In this document: positions 1-11,690 of the stretch, in pieces
Numbering within the stretch: the first letter of the stretch is position 1
Layout: every line of letters starts with the position of its first letter
Source of the DNA: Chara braunii
Taxonomy: Eukaryota > Streptophyta > Charophyceae > Charales > Characeae
Direction: 5' to 3'
Assembly (NCBI GenBank): GCA_003427395.1
Contig: BFEA01000032.1
Coordinates: 235,549 to 283,849 of the forward strand
Length of the DNA stretch: 48,301 nucleotides
Notes under the pieces: model-generated
Database searches by the model: none
Seen by the model: only the letters and a program-made list of their open reading frames with translations
What the model was told of the DNA's origin: nothing
Translations under genes and position numbers: made by a program

Positions 1-46
1 TCTCTTTCTCTCTCTCTCTCTTTCTCTGTTTGTTTCTTTCTCTGTC
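1..46. repeat. CT-rich microsatellite at left edge
   Basis: Pyrimidine-only (CT)n/(TTTCTC)n repeat running off the window edge. It marks low-complexity eukaryotic DNA and has no coding value. Confidence 0.9.
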
Positions 47-899
47 TGTTTATCTTTTACTTTGGGTATTATACGAATATGCTGCTTGCATTTATGCAAT
101 AGACAATGCAAGAAGGAAAGCTTAAGACATTTGGCGGCAAAGTAGTCTATGATTTTAGGGGTTTGTTTTTAAAGTCCGTCGGAAAATGTATTTTGTTTTT
201 ACGCCTTAAACTCTATATTTATACTCTTTTGCAATTTTTTTTTTTTTTATCGCCATATATATATATATATATATTTTCAAGAAACATGGTTTTTTACGTT
301 GACACATTAATTTGGGGGGGGGATAATAAAATTTGTTGTCGTATTTGATTTTAATTTTTTGTAATTATTTATTTGTTGGAAGTATTTGTAAAGCATATTG
401 TAAATACAGAGGTATTTTTTTTTTTTTATAAAGCTTCCGAATGTTGAAATTTGTAATAAATATTTGTCCGTAGTCGAATGGACAGTCGCGAAAGTTTTTC
501 AAAGACAATATTCTTATTATTGTTTGTTATGTTTTTATTTATATTTTTTAAATGAATGTTTATCAAATGTTGACGTTATTTTAAGTGAATTTGTTTTGTT
601 TTGACTGTATTTGTTATGTGCATAAATAATTGCAATTATATTTTTTTTGGTATATATTTGATATTTGGATGTGGATATATTTCTTGCAGTTGGTTTGTTC
701 GTAATTCGTTATGTAATAAAAAATTGTAATATAATATATCTTTTTCAGTGAAGTCATTAATATATTGAAATGAATTTGAAAGTAACATATATCGTATCAT
801 TAATAGTGTAAATAATTCACAATCAAATTGATTGTATTGATAAGGTTCTTCAATATAGATTGATTTTTTGTTTCAATAGAAAGTCATCCTTGTATTTTT
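47..899. other. AT-rich stretch without recognised gene
   Basis: Strongly AT-biased sequence with T-runs, a (TA)n tract near 253-274 and a G-run near 313-321. The short open frame at 106-348 is low complexity and looks like chance. No gene, RNA or repeat relationship seen. Confidence 0.6.
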
Positions 900-2935
900 T
901 TAAAGTATTGTTTTTTTTTTTTTTTTACTATTATAATAAGTTATAAAAGGTTCTTGTCCAAAATGATGGAAGGTGGATAAAGGTTTATTGTTTAGTCTTA
1001 TTGCAAGATACTGTTGTGTTGTTGTAAAATCACTAGGTTTCATGCAACATGTATAGAAAAAATCATCAGCTGTAAGCACTAATTTATAGTTTTGCATTAT
1101 TAAATTCATATATTTTTATATATTTTCACCATCTAACCATGCAGTTGTGTGAAATAAAACTGCAATTACTAGAGAATTTAGTATTTCTCTTAGTACTTTA
1201 TAAGATGTTGTATACGAATGAGAATTGTGATGGGCGTAAGGTACATGTTACAGGTTGGTTATTTATATATCCTAGTATAAAAAAATTTGATTTTTGTTTA
1301 TATTTTAAAATTAAAACGGGATAAATATTATAAGGCATATTTGTATTGTCTATAGAAAGTTTATTGAATAATTGTTCAGAAAGAAGTTGAACAAATGTTA
1401 TTTTTCGCTGTTGGTTTGGTATTATTACTATAGTATTCGATCCAATATCGTTGACATGAGTGAATTTTGTTGATTCATTGAATTGTGTTGAGTGTAAAAA
1501 AGCAAACATTCCGTTTGCTATACCTCTTTTCGGATCAATATTTTGTGTGAACATTATTGACATTCCTACTATTATATCAATATATAGTGGATATCGATTA
1601 AATTTGTTATTTGGAAGTAACATTATAAAGTTTATATCATCGTTAGTTTTATTTTGAAGTATTTTGCCGAATTTGCTAATATTCGGATTGGGTAATGGTG
1701 TTTTGGATGGTTTTGACTTACGTGTTGAGTGTATGCACGAATGAGTACAGTACGTGTTTCGTTATTTAGAGTAACATATATTGGAGTTATTGTTATTATT
1801 TCGTTGTTATATACATATTTGCCTTGTAAAACATTATGTATGCTTTCTTGTTCTTTTAACCGAATATCTGTAATTCAATTTTTGTTTGAAGAAGTAAAAA
1901 ACAGTCGTGTATTTGTTGTATTTATAAATATTTTTTTCCATAATATTTTTCTAATATTATTACATATTTTTTCCCATTCAGGATCTATTTTAAATCGAAT
2001 GTTTTTATTCAATATCACTACTACTTAAATAATAACCTCAGCTCATATGCTGCAATACTATAAGGTTTGACTGTTAATTGAAGAGATTATTTCTTATATA
2101 GTGGAATTCCAAGGACATGTGACATTTGAAAATGATCTCCTAAACAAACGATATCTAAACCACCAAATGACAAATCAACTTACCGAACTTTTCTGAGTGG
2201 GTAATCTATTTGCACAAACATTTCTTTGCCTAGCATACTGACTTCATCTATAAGTAATAATGTTAGTTTTGTGTTGAATCGTATAATTGCTTATGTAGTT
2301 GTTTGATTATTGACATTTGATTTATCAAGATTGTGCATGTCTATCCAACTATGTAAAGTTTCTTCCTTCAATTGAAACTGCTGTTTTTTCTGTGAAAGTT
2401 GTTTTTGCAATTCTTTTTTCTTTTTTCCAATGTTCACAAGATGTCTCTATTGCATTTACTACGTGTGATTTTTTGGTTTCACCTTCTCCAGTAAGGTACA
2501 TGAGTAATTGTTTTTTTTTAATTTTTTTTCCATTTAATCTAATGATAATATTTCATATGTTTCTTAGTCAATTGTTTGTAATTGTCAAGTTGATTACAAT
2601 GATTTTGCGATTAATGCAATTGTTATTTGTTGTTGTTTTGTAAGTTTAAATTTTGTGATAAGTCAGCGACAGATGGATAATCGTTTATACCGTTATTATT
2701 GATACATATGTGGTATTATTGGTACATATGGATATTTATACTGTCCTGTACATTTTTTTTCATATTGTGGGTGTTCTTTGAAAAATTGGGGTTCTTTTGG
2801 TGTAGTTGTTCGGTCTGCACGAAAATGTAACTTTGAGAATTCGTACAAACAAATATGTGATAGTTTTAATGGTTTGTCGACATAATCATCTAGTGGTTTA
2901 TTAATAAAATATGCATTTTTTAATTTTTTAATTAT
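900..2935 (-). pseudogene. PIF1-type DNA helicase remnant (Helitron-like RepHel C-terminal part)
   Basis: Read on the minus strand, motifs of the PIF1/Helitron helicase family appear in the right order but in broken frames. At about 2880-2720 lies a leader segment reading PLDDYVDKPLKLS...LYEFSKLHF, typical of the region before the helicase. At 2510-2455 is the Walker A region, LLMYLTGEGETKKSHVVNAI, where the usual GGTGKS has become GETKKS, so the nucleotide-binding lysine context is altered. At 2262-2217 is Walker B (LLLIDEVSML). At 2170-2117 is the next motif, GGLDIVCLGDHFQM. At 1623-1198 is the C-terminal domain, with VGMSIMFTQNIDPKRGIANG. Stops and frameshifts separate these blocks, for example after the GRNFT segment and near 1200. 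The longest piece is 141 residues, whereas full family helicase domains exceed 400. No replication-initiator (HUH) domain is visible. A free-standing PIF1 gene is less likely given the decay and the leader segment. Confidence 0.8.
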
Positions 2936-3360
2936 ACAAATGATTTAAGTGTCGTTTGCTAGTTATTAATTTTTTAAATGAATGACTTTTGTATGCACAA
3001 CAATGTCGTAAAATATATAGTGCACAAAGCGGTGCAGCGATTTCTTGTTTGTTTGTACATTTACGATGAAATTCGTCTTTTGATTTTTGCTTCGCTTGTA
3101 AGTTGTTCGTTGTTTTTTTTTTTCATTTTCTCGTCGTATTCGAAAATCGGATGCAGCAAGAGCAAGAGTTGTATTACTATCGACTTGATGTTGATCTTTC
3201 GATATACAACTGATTATATAAAAAACTTTTTCGGCATTCTTATGTCCTCCTGTTAAAATTAGGATGTCATGATTTGCTTTGAATGTAGATAATATTATGT
3301 TGTTAAAACCATTTGTTTATTCATGACCAAATGCTTGACATATTTGTATTCATATAGTGA
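2936..3360. other. AT-rich spacer between helicase remnant and gypsy pol
   Basis: AT-rich DNA with one short open frame (2978-3256) that shows no recognisable motif. The gypsy element begins abruptly near 3361, so its 5' truncation point or insertion junction probably lies here. No LTR or target duplication could be recognised. Confidence 0.5.
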
Positions 3361-5469
3361 ATGAAGAAGGTCTAAGACCAGAAGAAAAGAAGATTACAGC
3401 AATCCAAGATTGACCACGACCTAAAACTATAACCGAACTCAGATCTTTCCTAGGACTTGCTATTTATTATAGGAAGTTCGTCAGAAACTTCTCCTTGATA
3501 GCTGCTCCTATGAGAAGACTGCTAAAAAAAGAAAAGTCTTGGTTGTGGGACAACGATTGTAAGTCATCGTTTAGGAAGTTAAAACATACTTTGACTCACT
3601 ACCCTGTCCTAAAGATTGCTGACCCTTCTCTTCCTTTCATTGTCACGACTGACGTAAGTCAGTATGAGATTGGCGTTGTGCTAGAGCAGGACAACGGTAA
3701 GGGATAGACCTATTGAGTTTATGTCCAGATGACTTCCGTCAGAGAAAGTTGCCAACTCCACATATGAAAGGGAGTTGTACGCCTTAGTCGTTGCACTGGA
3801 TACTTGGAAGCAATACTTGTTGGGAAGACATTTTACTGTCTACTCTGATCACTCTACGTTGAAGTGGATCAAGACTGAGCCTAAGCTCTCCGACAAGTTG
3901 GTAAGGTGGTCCGCTTTCCTTTATACCTTTGACTTTGAGGTGAAAACCATCAAAGTTAAGTCTAACGTGGTTGCGGATGCTCTGTCCAGGCGTGCAGATT
4001 TCTTTGGAACGATTGTCTCTTATCTCGATATTGGGAATGAATTGAAGGAACAGATAAGGAAGGGTTATGAAAATGATTCCATATGGAGTTCTATCATTGA
4101 GACTCTTGGAAAGAACCCTGAACTATTCCCAGAGTATCGAATGACTGATGCCTTACTCTTCTTTATAGACAAAACCGAAGAAAGACTGTGTATTCCTTAT
4201 CAAGAACCAATTAAGAGTTTGATTATTGGCGAATGCCATGATACGGAAGGTCACTTTGGTTTCAAGAAGACGTATGCCGATGTAAGAGAACGTTTTGAGT
4301 GGAAAGGAATTAAGGAAGATATACTAACGTATGTGCGGGATTGTTTTTTCTGTCAAAAGAACAAACCCTCACATGAGAATCCAATAGGACTACTGAGACC
4401 GATGCCTATTCGAAATGAGTCAGATGAGTCTATCTCTATTGACTTTATGAGTCTCATGAAGAGTCGGAATGACAACAATCAAGTGATGGTCATCGTGGAT
4501 AGATTCTCAAAGTACGCTATGTTCATTCCTTTGCTTAATTAAAACAAAAAAATCATTGTCTCTGATAGGGATGTTCGGTTCATTAGTCTGCAATGGCCGA
4601 AGTTGATGGAAGTCTATGGGACCAGGTTGACCATGTCGTCAGACAGACATCCTGGAACGAATGGCCAAACTGAGAAAATGAACCGTCTATGCCAACAACT
4701 TCTGCGAATGTATGTCCGACCTGATCAAATTGATTGGGATGAGAACTTGCCCAAAATGGTCAGTGCTTACAATAACCATATCCATACTGTCACCGGTAGA
4801 ACTCCTAACGCACTACATAAGGGTTGGAAGCCTAGGCGTCCCATCGACGCACTGACCAGAGACCAGATTCAGAAGCTACCCCCAGGTACGCGCGCGTTTG
4901 CAGTTCTGTATGAAGAAGACATAAAAAAAGTAAAGGAAAACATTCAAAAGATCCAATTACAAATGATTGAACAGGCGAACAAATATCGTCGACCTTCAAA
5001 GTTTCAAGAAGGGGATTTTGTTTGGGTCAAATCCAAAGAGTTCTCCTTAGAAGAGAATGTGTCTCAGAAACTGCTACCTGTCTATTACGGACCTTGGGAG
5101 GTTCTTAAAGTAATTGGCGATTCAGATGGACCTTCGTATCGCATTGATGTACCCCCACACCTACGGACATACCCTGTCTTTCACGCGTCTAAACTGCTGC
5201 CTTATATAGAAAGTGACAACTTTCCTAATAGACCGTCAATGTTCCCACCTTCTATGAATGGAGGCTACGAAGTTAAGAAAATATTAGAACATGGTTATTT
5301 CTCTATAGGTGGCAGAGGACGACCGCAGAAGCAGTACAAGGTGAAGTTCAAGTCTCAACCTCCATCTGAAGCCAGATGGTTTAGTCGGAAAGAACTCCTA
5401 CCTACTACTCCTGACATTGTTGTTGCATATGAACGTGGGTTAGGATGTAAATTGTTGTATTTTTTGTAA
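3361..5469 (+). pseudogene. pol: Ty3/gypsy retrotransposon pol remnant (RT end, RNase H, integrase, chromodomain-like tail)
   Basis: Broken pol gene of a chromovirus-type Ty3/gypsy retrotransposon. It starts inside the end of reverse transcriptase (ELRSFLGLAIYYRKFVRNFS, about 3430-3495); the YxDD active site and all of gag and protease are missing. RNase H follows with its acidic residues in TTDVS, RELYALV, YSDHSTL and NVVADALSRR (to about 3990). The integrase has an HHCC zinc region (GHFGFKK...CFFCQKNK, 4250-4365) and a core whose catalytic acids sit in SIDFMSL, VSDRD and GQTEKMNR. The C-terminus has the YPVFHASKLLPY block and a chromodomain-like tail, about 5254-5420 (YEVKKILEHG...ARWFSRKELL). 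Breaks: an in-frame stop near 3411, a frameshift between 3703 and 3775, and a stop plus an apparent deletion of about 30 codons between the first and second catalytic acids near 4540-4560. The element cannot make a working polyprotein. Confidence 0.95.
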
Positions 5470-5861
5470 TGAAACTCGAAAACTGGGACGGCAGGAATGC
5501 AATACCCCATGCCATATGCCTCGTGGAAATCTGAGGGCCGACCTGACCGCCCTCAGCCAGGCCAAAAACGAGGTAAGAGACCCCACACAGGGATTCAGGG
5601 CTTAGGTGTGCCACAGTTGACAAAAGTTGACGCGACCCCAACAATCAAAGTTGTATTTTCTGTGATGGAACTCAAAAACTGGGACGGCTGGAATGCAATA
5701 CCCCATGCCGTATGCCTCGTGGAAATCTGAGGGCCGACCTGACCGCCCTCAGCCAGCCCAAAAACGAGGTAAGGGACCCCACACAGGGATTCAGGGCCTG
5801 GGCGTGCCACAATTGATTTTTGTCAACTGTCGCGACCCCAACAATCAAAGTCCAAAGGTAC
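5466..5861. repeat. Two tandem 196-bp repeats after gypsy pol
   Basis: The block containing AATGCAATACCCCATGCC begins at 5496 and again at 5692, giving a period of 196 bp. The two units are highly similar over their whole length. Each has a hairpin built on GAGGGC...GCCCTC, and AAAACGAGGTAAG downstream. The first copy starts directly at the end of the pol frame, so the array may be part of the element's 3' untranslated region or LTR. No matching 5' LTR is present to prove this. Confidence 0.85.
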
Positions 5862-7089
5862 CTAGTCCAGGCCACCGGTCAAGCACACACACTTGTTTGC
5901 ATGCAGGTACCCAGACAACATCAAGTCCACGGGGAAATTCTGCAAATGTACAATGCGTTGTTTTGTCACACTTTCATTAGCCACAGACACAAACAGACAC
6001 TACTATGGGAAGAAACCACACAAACGTACGACACTTTTTTTTCCCCCAACAAGAAGTGCAATGTTCAACAATTGGTCAATAAATTTCCAACAAATTTTCA
6101 ACAAGTTTTCAACAAATGAACCAATAGTTGGACACACTATATTCTGTTTACGACATCTGTGATCAGCGTTGAATTCCTTTAATTCTGGTGGACCACATGA
6201 CACCTCCCCCGCCAAACAGTTTATCAACACAGTTCCAATGGTTTATAAATGGGGGCCACATGTGATAATCCTACCCCAAAAATTGCCACAATTTTTCTAT
6301 TGATAGGGTTGCTGCGATGGTGTTGTCGTTGCAACCAAAACTCGATTTCTACTGCGGTCGTATTGTTGTTTCAGCAGGGTGTTGTAACGATGACCCGGTT
6401 ACTACAGTTGACCTGCAGTTGCCCCTTTGAAGTTCAAGTTGCGCTTTTGCATGTGTTTTAAACAGTTGTTGCTGGTACAATTGTTGCTGGCCGGATAGGT
6501 GTAGTTGAGGTATTGAGGGTTGTTGCGCACGAGGCCGGAGATACGCTGTGTATTTGAACGACGTTGTTGTTGTTGTAATCGAACAAGGAGGAACCACATG
6601 TGTTTTTAAATCTCCTGCTGCATTTCTGATTGCTGTTTTTTTTTGTGTGTATATCGACTGAACGTTTCGTTATGCACTCGTGCACTTTGTGCACTTATTG
6701 TACGCTCACTGTGCAATTGTCACGCACTTAGCGGGCATTCCACGCCACATTCTGGATTATCCAGACGTAGGGAAGTTGACCACCAACTTCACTTCGCGCC
6801 TTCGGACTTGTATTTTACTACGACTGTGTGTGCTCGTCGCTGTGCTTGCAATGTTTTTTTTTATGCGTAGTGCAGTATCTCGCTTACAATTCGAATTTCG
6901 AATGAAGCACAGAGGGTGTGGTCTATTCAGACACAACCTTTCTAGGTTGTGTAGCGGCAATTCGGTCAGGAAAAAAACAATGTAACTTGAGGAGGTGATC
7001 AGGTTTTGCAAGGGGGTTACTGTTGCAGCTTGGGGATCCGTCAGGAGATCGTTACACTAGGTTTTGGTCGTGATTAGGTGGTCTTCCCT
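5862..7089. other. Unassigned region between gypsy remnant and hairpin element copy 1
   Basis: No convincing gene. An imperfect inverted repeat pairs CAACAATTGGT (6066-6076) with ACCAATAGTTG (6120-6130) around a run of near-repeated TTTCAACAA units. 6300-6600 is rich in GTTGTTG-like triplets, which produces Q/L-rich chance frames. The part after about 6640 may be a decayed 5' region of hairpin element copy 1, but similarity to the other copies is too weak to fix a border. Confidence 0.45.
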
Positions 7090-7992
7090 ACATTTTGGCC
7101 ACCATTGTGGTGTCCTCGTGATGTCAAGGCGCCAAGACGTTCTCCATACGAGTTTGAGTGAATCTTTTTTTTAATCTTGAGAGACTGACCTTTCTTTCGC
7201 TACACTTCTTACTCTCAATTCAGTCTGTTGTTCGGGAGAGGAAGGCGGCAAGTAAGATTGCAACCCACAAGACCGCATCAAGACCCTATGGGAGGTCAGC
7301 CCACTGATTGCGGAAGCTCTGTGGGAGTCCAGGAGGGGTTCTAGAGGCAGGGAACAGTTAGGTATAAATTCGTTTTACACATATAATCCCGTAATCCTTC
7401 AGTTTTACTACCTTTTTTTTATTGAGACTGTGATTGAAATTACTTACTCATAGCTGTATTTTATTTTATTTTATTTCTTATTTCATGTTTGGTTATGAAC
7501 TGAAGGAAGCGAGATTTGCGTGAAATTCATGTCTTTTATCTATTTAAACTAAAAAAAAACAAAAGGAGGAAGGCGAGAAAAATACGTTTTGCTTGCGTCG
7601 AACCGGTTCAACCAAAGTTTTGACGTACCGAAAAGATGGGGCAGTCCTGGGCTATGTTTATTTTTTTGTATACTGGATTGTTTGCTTGATCTTCAGAGGT
7701 TGTACACATCATGTTTTTTTTTGTTTTTAGGTTTCTAAAGGGAGGATGGGAATATAGGTTGGGCAATCCAGAATCTCTGCTTTCTTTTGGTTTTTAAAGG
7801 AAATGGGTCGACGCGAGCCGTGAAACCTAATTGAAACTGAAGTATACAAATTGATCTTATATACTTTAAATATATTGATTTAGCAAACTACACGTATCCC
7901 TAAGATGAGGCGGTCTAGTCAATGAGTCAGTTAGAAGATAAAGCAAAAAAAAATAAATTGGATTATAATATTCATGGTCATCCGAACAGATT

Positions 7993-8590
7993 GGGCATAC
8001 CCCTAGGATGGAGCGGTCCAGTCATATGCCCGTAATAACATGAAAAGACAGAGAGTTAGTACAAAATTGGTTATCTGAATTTAAACATGGTTAAGGCAGG
8101 TTTGGGCATACCCCTAGAATGACGTCGTCTAATTGTCTGTCAAAAGAGAGAAGGAATTTGTGCATTGCATGTTGAATGTTGTTATTGTTGCGAAAAGTTT
8201 AATGTACCCCGAGGATAGGGCAGTCCAGTCATACGTTAGAAAATTGCTACTGGGCATACTAAACGTACCCCTAGGATGAGACGATTTAGTCTTATGCCAC
8301 AAGTGATTGTTTGGGCGGTCAGGCGCACCCCTAGGATGGGGCGCCCTGGTTATATGCCTTATGTCATTTTTAGGCAGATACTAGACGTACCCCTAGGATG
8401 GGGCGATCTAGTTACCTGTCTTATGTCAATTGTTTAAGCTCGCTAAGCGTACCCCTATGATGGGGCGGCTTAGCCGCACGCTTTTGTCGATCGTCTAAAC
8501 GGGCTTTGCGTACCTCTACGATGAGGTGGTCTAATCATATATTTTATTTAACCCCCTGGGATGGGGCGGTTTGACCTTATGCCACGGGTA
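7993..8590 (+). repeat. Hairpin array A of copy 1 (CCCCTAGGATGGGG loop class)
   Basis: At least seven hairpins spaced about 45-120 bp. Each has the apical sequence CCCC-TAGGAT-GGGG or a close variant. The flanking stems differ: GGGCATA/TATGCCC (7993-7999 with 8025-8031), a nested GGCATA/TATGCC (8253-8258, 8293-8298) around ACTAAA/TTTAGT (8258-8263, 8285-8290), GGCGC/GCGCC (8322-8326, 8341-8345), ACTAGA/TCTAGT (8380-8385, 8407-8412) and GCTAAG/CTTAGC (8442-8447, 8469-8474). Diverse but paired stems around a constant loop argue for a folded nucleic acid. Confidence 0.85.
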
Positions 8591-11011
8591 AGGAAAGGGT
8601 ATAAGAGTTTAATCTAACAGAGAGACAAATGAACTATGTGTTTGATAAATGACTTAAGGGCTTAGTGAGATATATGATTGTGCTTACTTGTGTATGCTTT
8701 GTGGGTTATCTCTTGGGGGCGTTTTTTTTCTTTTTCTTCGATAACTTAGTTGCTTAGAAGCTCGTCAAGTACTAGAGTCATAGGCAGACTATAATGGACG
8801 ATGAGAAGGAAAACTTGGAAGAAGATAGGACTGCCCTTACTAAAAGTTATGACTAGTGCTAATTCGTGAACCAAATTCAAAGAAGAAACGTGTAGATTAT
8901 CTTTAGTTCGAACTACTGGGTAAGTATCAAAAGTTAGTCTTAAGTGTAGTTGTACTTTACTTCTGCATTTTCTGCTTTGTATAAATTTTGGCAGCCTTCT
9001 TCTTTTACCTGAAGCAGTGCTGAAAGTTTTACAAATCTGAAAACATTTAGTCATTTTGGAGTTTATAAAACTTTTTGAAGTACATTTTTACTACAAGAAG
9101 CGCTACCGTTTTTTTTTTCTGAAATTTGAGGAGTCAGTTCATTTTCTGCTAGGGAAAGTTTGACAATCCATCCTATATAGGGGAGATGCTGCCAAAAGTT
9201 TTGGTTGATACCGATTTTCATAGATGAGCTAGGCTACTGTATGGAGCATGTCCTTCATTTATTCTTAAACATAACATTGTTCGTTTAGCCTGTATTGTGA
9301 TGCCGATTTACACATTCGATGGAAGACTCGATTTGTTCAGCTTGATCATATGAAGCATCGCTTTTTTGTTATATTTTAATAGTAGGTCGGTTTATGACAC
9401 AACTTATCTTCTTCTACATCTCCACCTAAGGCCTTAGCCCCTGTGGGTTTTAATGTTTCTTAGGATTTTCACCCATACTTCTTTTTTAATGGTAATTTTT
9501 AAAGATTGGATGTCTTTATTGTGGGATGTAAAAAATAGTTCGGGCTAAGTGTGCATGAGTTGCAGGGAACGGTAAAGTGAACTCTCTGTTGTTGTTCAAA
9601 CTTTGTCTGATCGCATATATACGTGGAAAATTTTATATTATATCTTGATGATTGTCTGTGTGTTGCGTGTATGATGATGGATAAAACATAATATCTTTGT
9701 GAGAGTGATCACCTGACGCTACACAACCTCTTTTTTGTTTGAGTGATTGGACTATTTTATGTTGTGTGGTTTCTGAGTCCAAGGGCACTCGTGTATATCC
9801 GCACATGATACCCACAACGATGTACGCGCATATTTTCGCTATTTGAGTTAGTTGGTCGGACGTTGGTCTTGAAAACTGAATCTGAGGTCCTTGTTCATGA
9901 CATTTCAGGTTTCAGTTCAGCACCAATGGATTTCCCCCATGCTCTGAATATTTGCTTTTCACCCATCGAAATGCTCTACCTAAGGGTTAGAGGGGTCGCG
10001 AGGGTTGAACATCTGATCCTTCAACCATTCTATATCGTGAAGTAGATTTCGTTCACAATACTTCATTTATAACACTTGAGTGTCGTGCGCAACTCTAAAG
10101 CCCGTGAAGGGTCGAGGGACTATGGGCAACGGGTGAAGGCGTCACCATGACAACTGATTGCGAGAGTTCGTATAATTGGATATTGTGGTTTCCCCTCACA
10201 TCCACAATCACTTTTAAACTTCCTTGTGTGCGCTTCACGTGAAGTTCGCAAGCAAATTAAGTTATGGGTCGGAACATTCACAAAGGGAACGAGATGTGAA
10301 TCAACCACTTTCTTGAACACGGTTGTCGTGGTCGGCACACACGTGTTTAGCATAAGCTAAGACCTATTAATATTACACGTTCGAACACGCGCGACGAGTT
10401 CATTTTCATTGTTTAAAATGAAAATCTTCGTGAAACGGTAGAGTTTGGGGTAGAAGGCCTAGCGTATTATCGGGGATATGCCAGACAACTCACCACCACT
10501 CGAAGTTCCCTTTTGCCCTAAATGCCATCCTACCTTACCCCGCTTTGGGGCACAACATAGTGTAGAAGATGGTAGTGTGCTCGGTCTATTTCTGCACTCA
10601 TTAAGGGATCAACCTTCACCGCGCGCGTCAATTGACACATGAGCGTCTAATTGTGAGGTCATGTTTCAGAGGGGGGCACATGTTTATTGGCACCACATAG
10701 TACTCCATCATACCGACTGCTTATGAATTTGTGCAGCCAATCAATATGACTAAGGTTTGCGACACGATGAACATTTATGCGAAGTTCAACCCACTATCTT
10801 TGCCACTCAAGGGTAAAAACAGTTAAAGGTTGAGCGAAAAAAAATGAATAAACACGATTTGCACATAGACTCGAGTTTTAGTTGAAAGATGTATCGCGTG
10901 GTTAGAATGGTCGTCCTCCTCAATAGGTGTAGGATCACGTTCGAAAGATCAGCACCTCGGGCGAAGATTCACTCTCGGGTCTGATTCGGGCGTTAATCAC
11001 GCCTACCCCCT

Positions 11012-11165
11012 ATGCTACAGTGAATGAGAAATGTCCTCGATCGAGCCACCTCTGCTATTGCATACGAAAATGTTTTGCATGTGGTTCGATAGCTCGGCGG
11101 GGATACGCCCACCTAAGGGAAGGTGACAACTCCCGTAGGTGGAGGTGAGTTGTACCTCCCGTTGT
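11012..11165 (+). repeat. 3' structured module, copy 1
   Basis: About 150 bp shared by all five copies of the hairpin element that keep a 3' end. It contains TACCCCCTATGCTACAG, a GAT..CTCGGCGGGGATACGCCC block, and a nested hairpin in which CCACC/GGTGG encloses GGGA/TCCC. It ends in a GGTGAGT sequence resembling a eukaryotic 5' splice site. The minus-strand frame across it is open in several copies, but frames outside the module are not conserved. Confidence 0.75.
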
Positions 11166-11567
11166 CGGAGCAAAAATCCTGGTAAGGGTTCCTGCCCAAG
11201 TTTCTTAAGATCAGACGTTGTCCGATCTTTTCGTACAATTGAGGGATTTGTGTCGGACACTATCTGGCCTTTTTTGTTGGATTGAGAGACTTGACGAGGT
11301 TTACGTTGCTAAAGTTTATTCAAACCAACCCTATGACCGAGAAATTTGAATTTTGTTTTTAAGAACATGACGTCCTTGACGTCCAATTGAAACAGCAGGA
11401 GTCGGTGGTACGACCTGTCATCCACGGTGTCTGACAAGGTCGTGGAGGCACTTGGTCATGAGCATGTTGAAGCTCGACTTCCTTTACCTAAAAGGTGGCC
11501 ATGGTCGCACGACTTAGGACCTTAGTAGGCCAGATAGGTGATCGTGCCATCTACGTTGTCAGTGCGA

Positions 11568-11655
11568 ATACCCTTACAAGGGTATCCGCCCTGTTTTTTT
11601 GCAAGGGACAGAAAATAATTTGGTTTAAAGTCTAAGTATACCGCGCTAGGCGCGG
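11568..11655 (+). repeat. Paired hairpins downstream of copy 1
   Basis: An 18-bp near-palindrome (11568-11585, ATACCCTT-AC-AAGGGTAT) is followed 56 bp later by CCGCGC-TAG-GCGCGG (11641-11655). Copy 3 has the same pair at 26394-26411 and 26461-26477, but its second stem is GTCGTGC/GCACGAC. The second hairpin therefore keeps pairing despite different bases. Confidence 0.8.
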
Positions 11656-11690
11656 CTGTGTTTGTGATTACGTTGACTCGATGGCCGACT

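Larger units (their letters stand above)
7090..11690 (+). mobile_element. Hairpin element, copy 1 (most diverged)
   Basis: Non-coding repeat, collinear with copies 2 and 4. 7090-7380 matches the shared 5' block (GAGAGGAAGGCGGCA, ATTGCGGAAGCTCTG, TTCTAGAGGCAGGGAAC). 7620-8590 is hairpin array A with the CCCCTAGGATGGGG loop. 8970-9195 is a worn array B and the GGGGAGAT.CTGCC motif. 9850-10050 is a module shared only with copy 4. 10670-10760 matches the GTACTACATAGTAC region. 11012-11165 is the 3' module. 11568-11655 holds two more hairpins shared with copy 3. No open reading frame is conserved across copies, so a protein role is unlikely. The copy is older or faster-evolving than the others. 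Confidence 0.75.

Noticed and set aside
1020-1075. CTGATGA...GAAA on the minus strand, hammerhead-like
   Set aside because: No stem II between the core boxes and no cleavage triplet with pairing; it lies within the helicase remnant.
4603-5469. Treating 288-residue ORF as an independent gene
   Set aside because: It is the integrase C-terminus and chromodomain-like tail of the same broken gypsy pol.
7620-8590. CRISPR-like array
   Set aside because: Repeats are imperfect hairpins with unequal spacing and non-unique spacers, in a eukaryotic context; the repeat is the loop and the variable part is its own stem.
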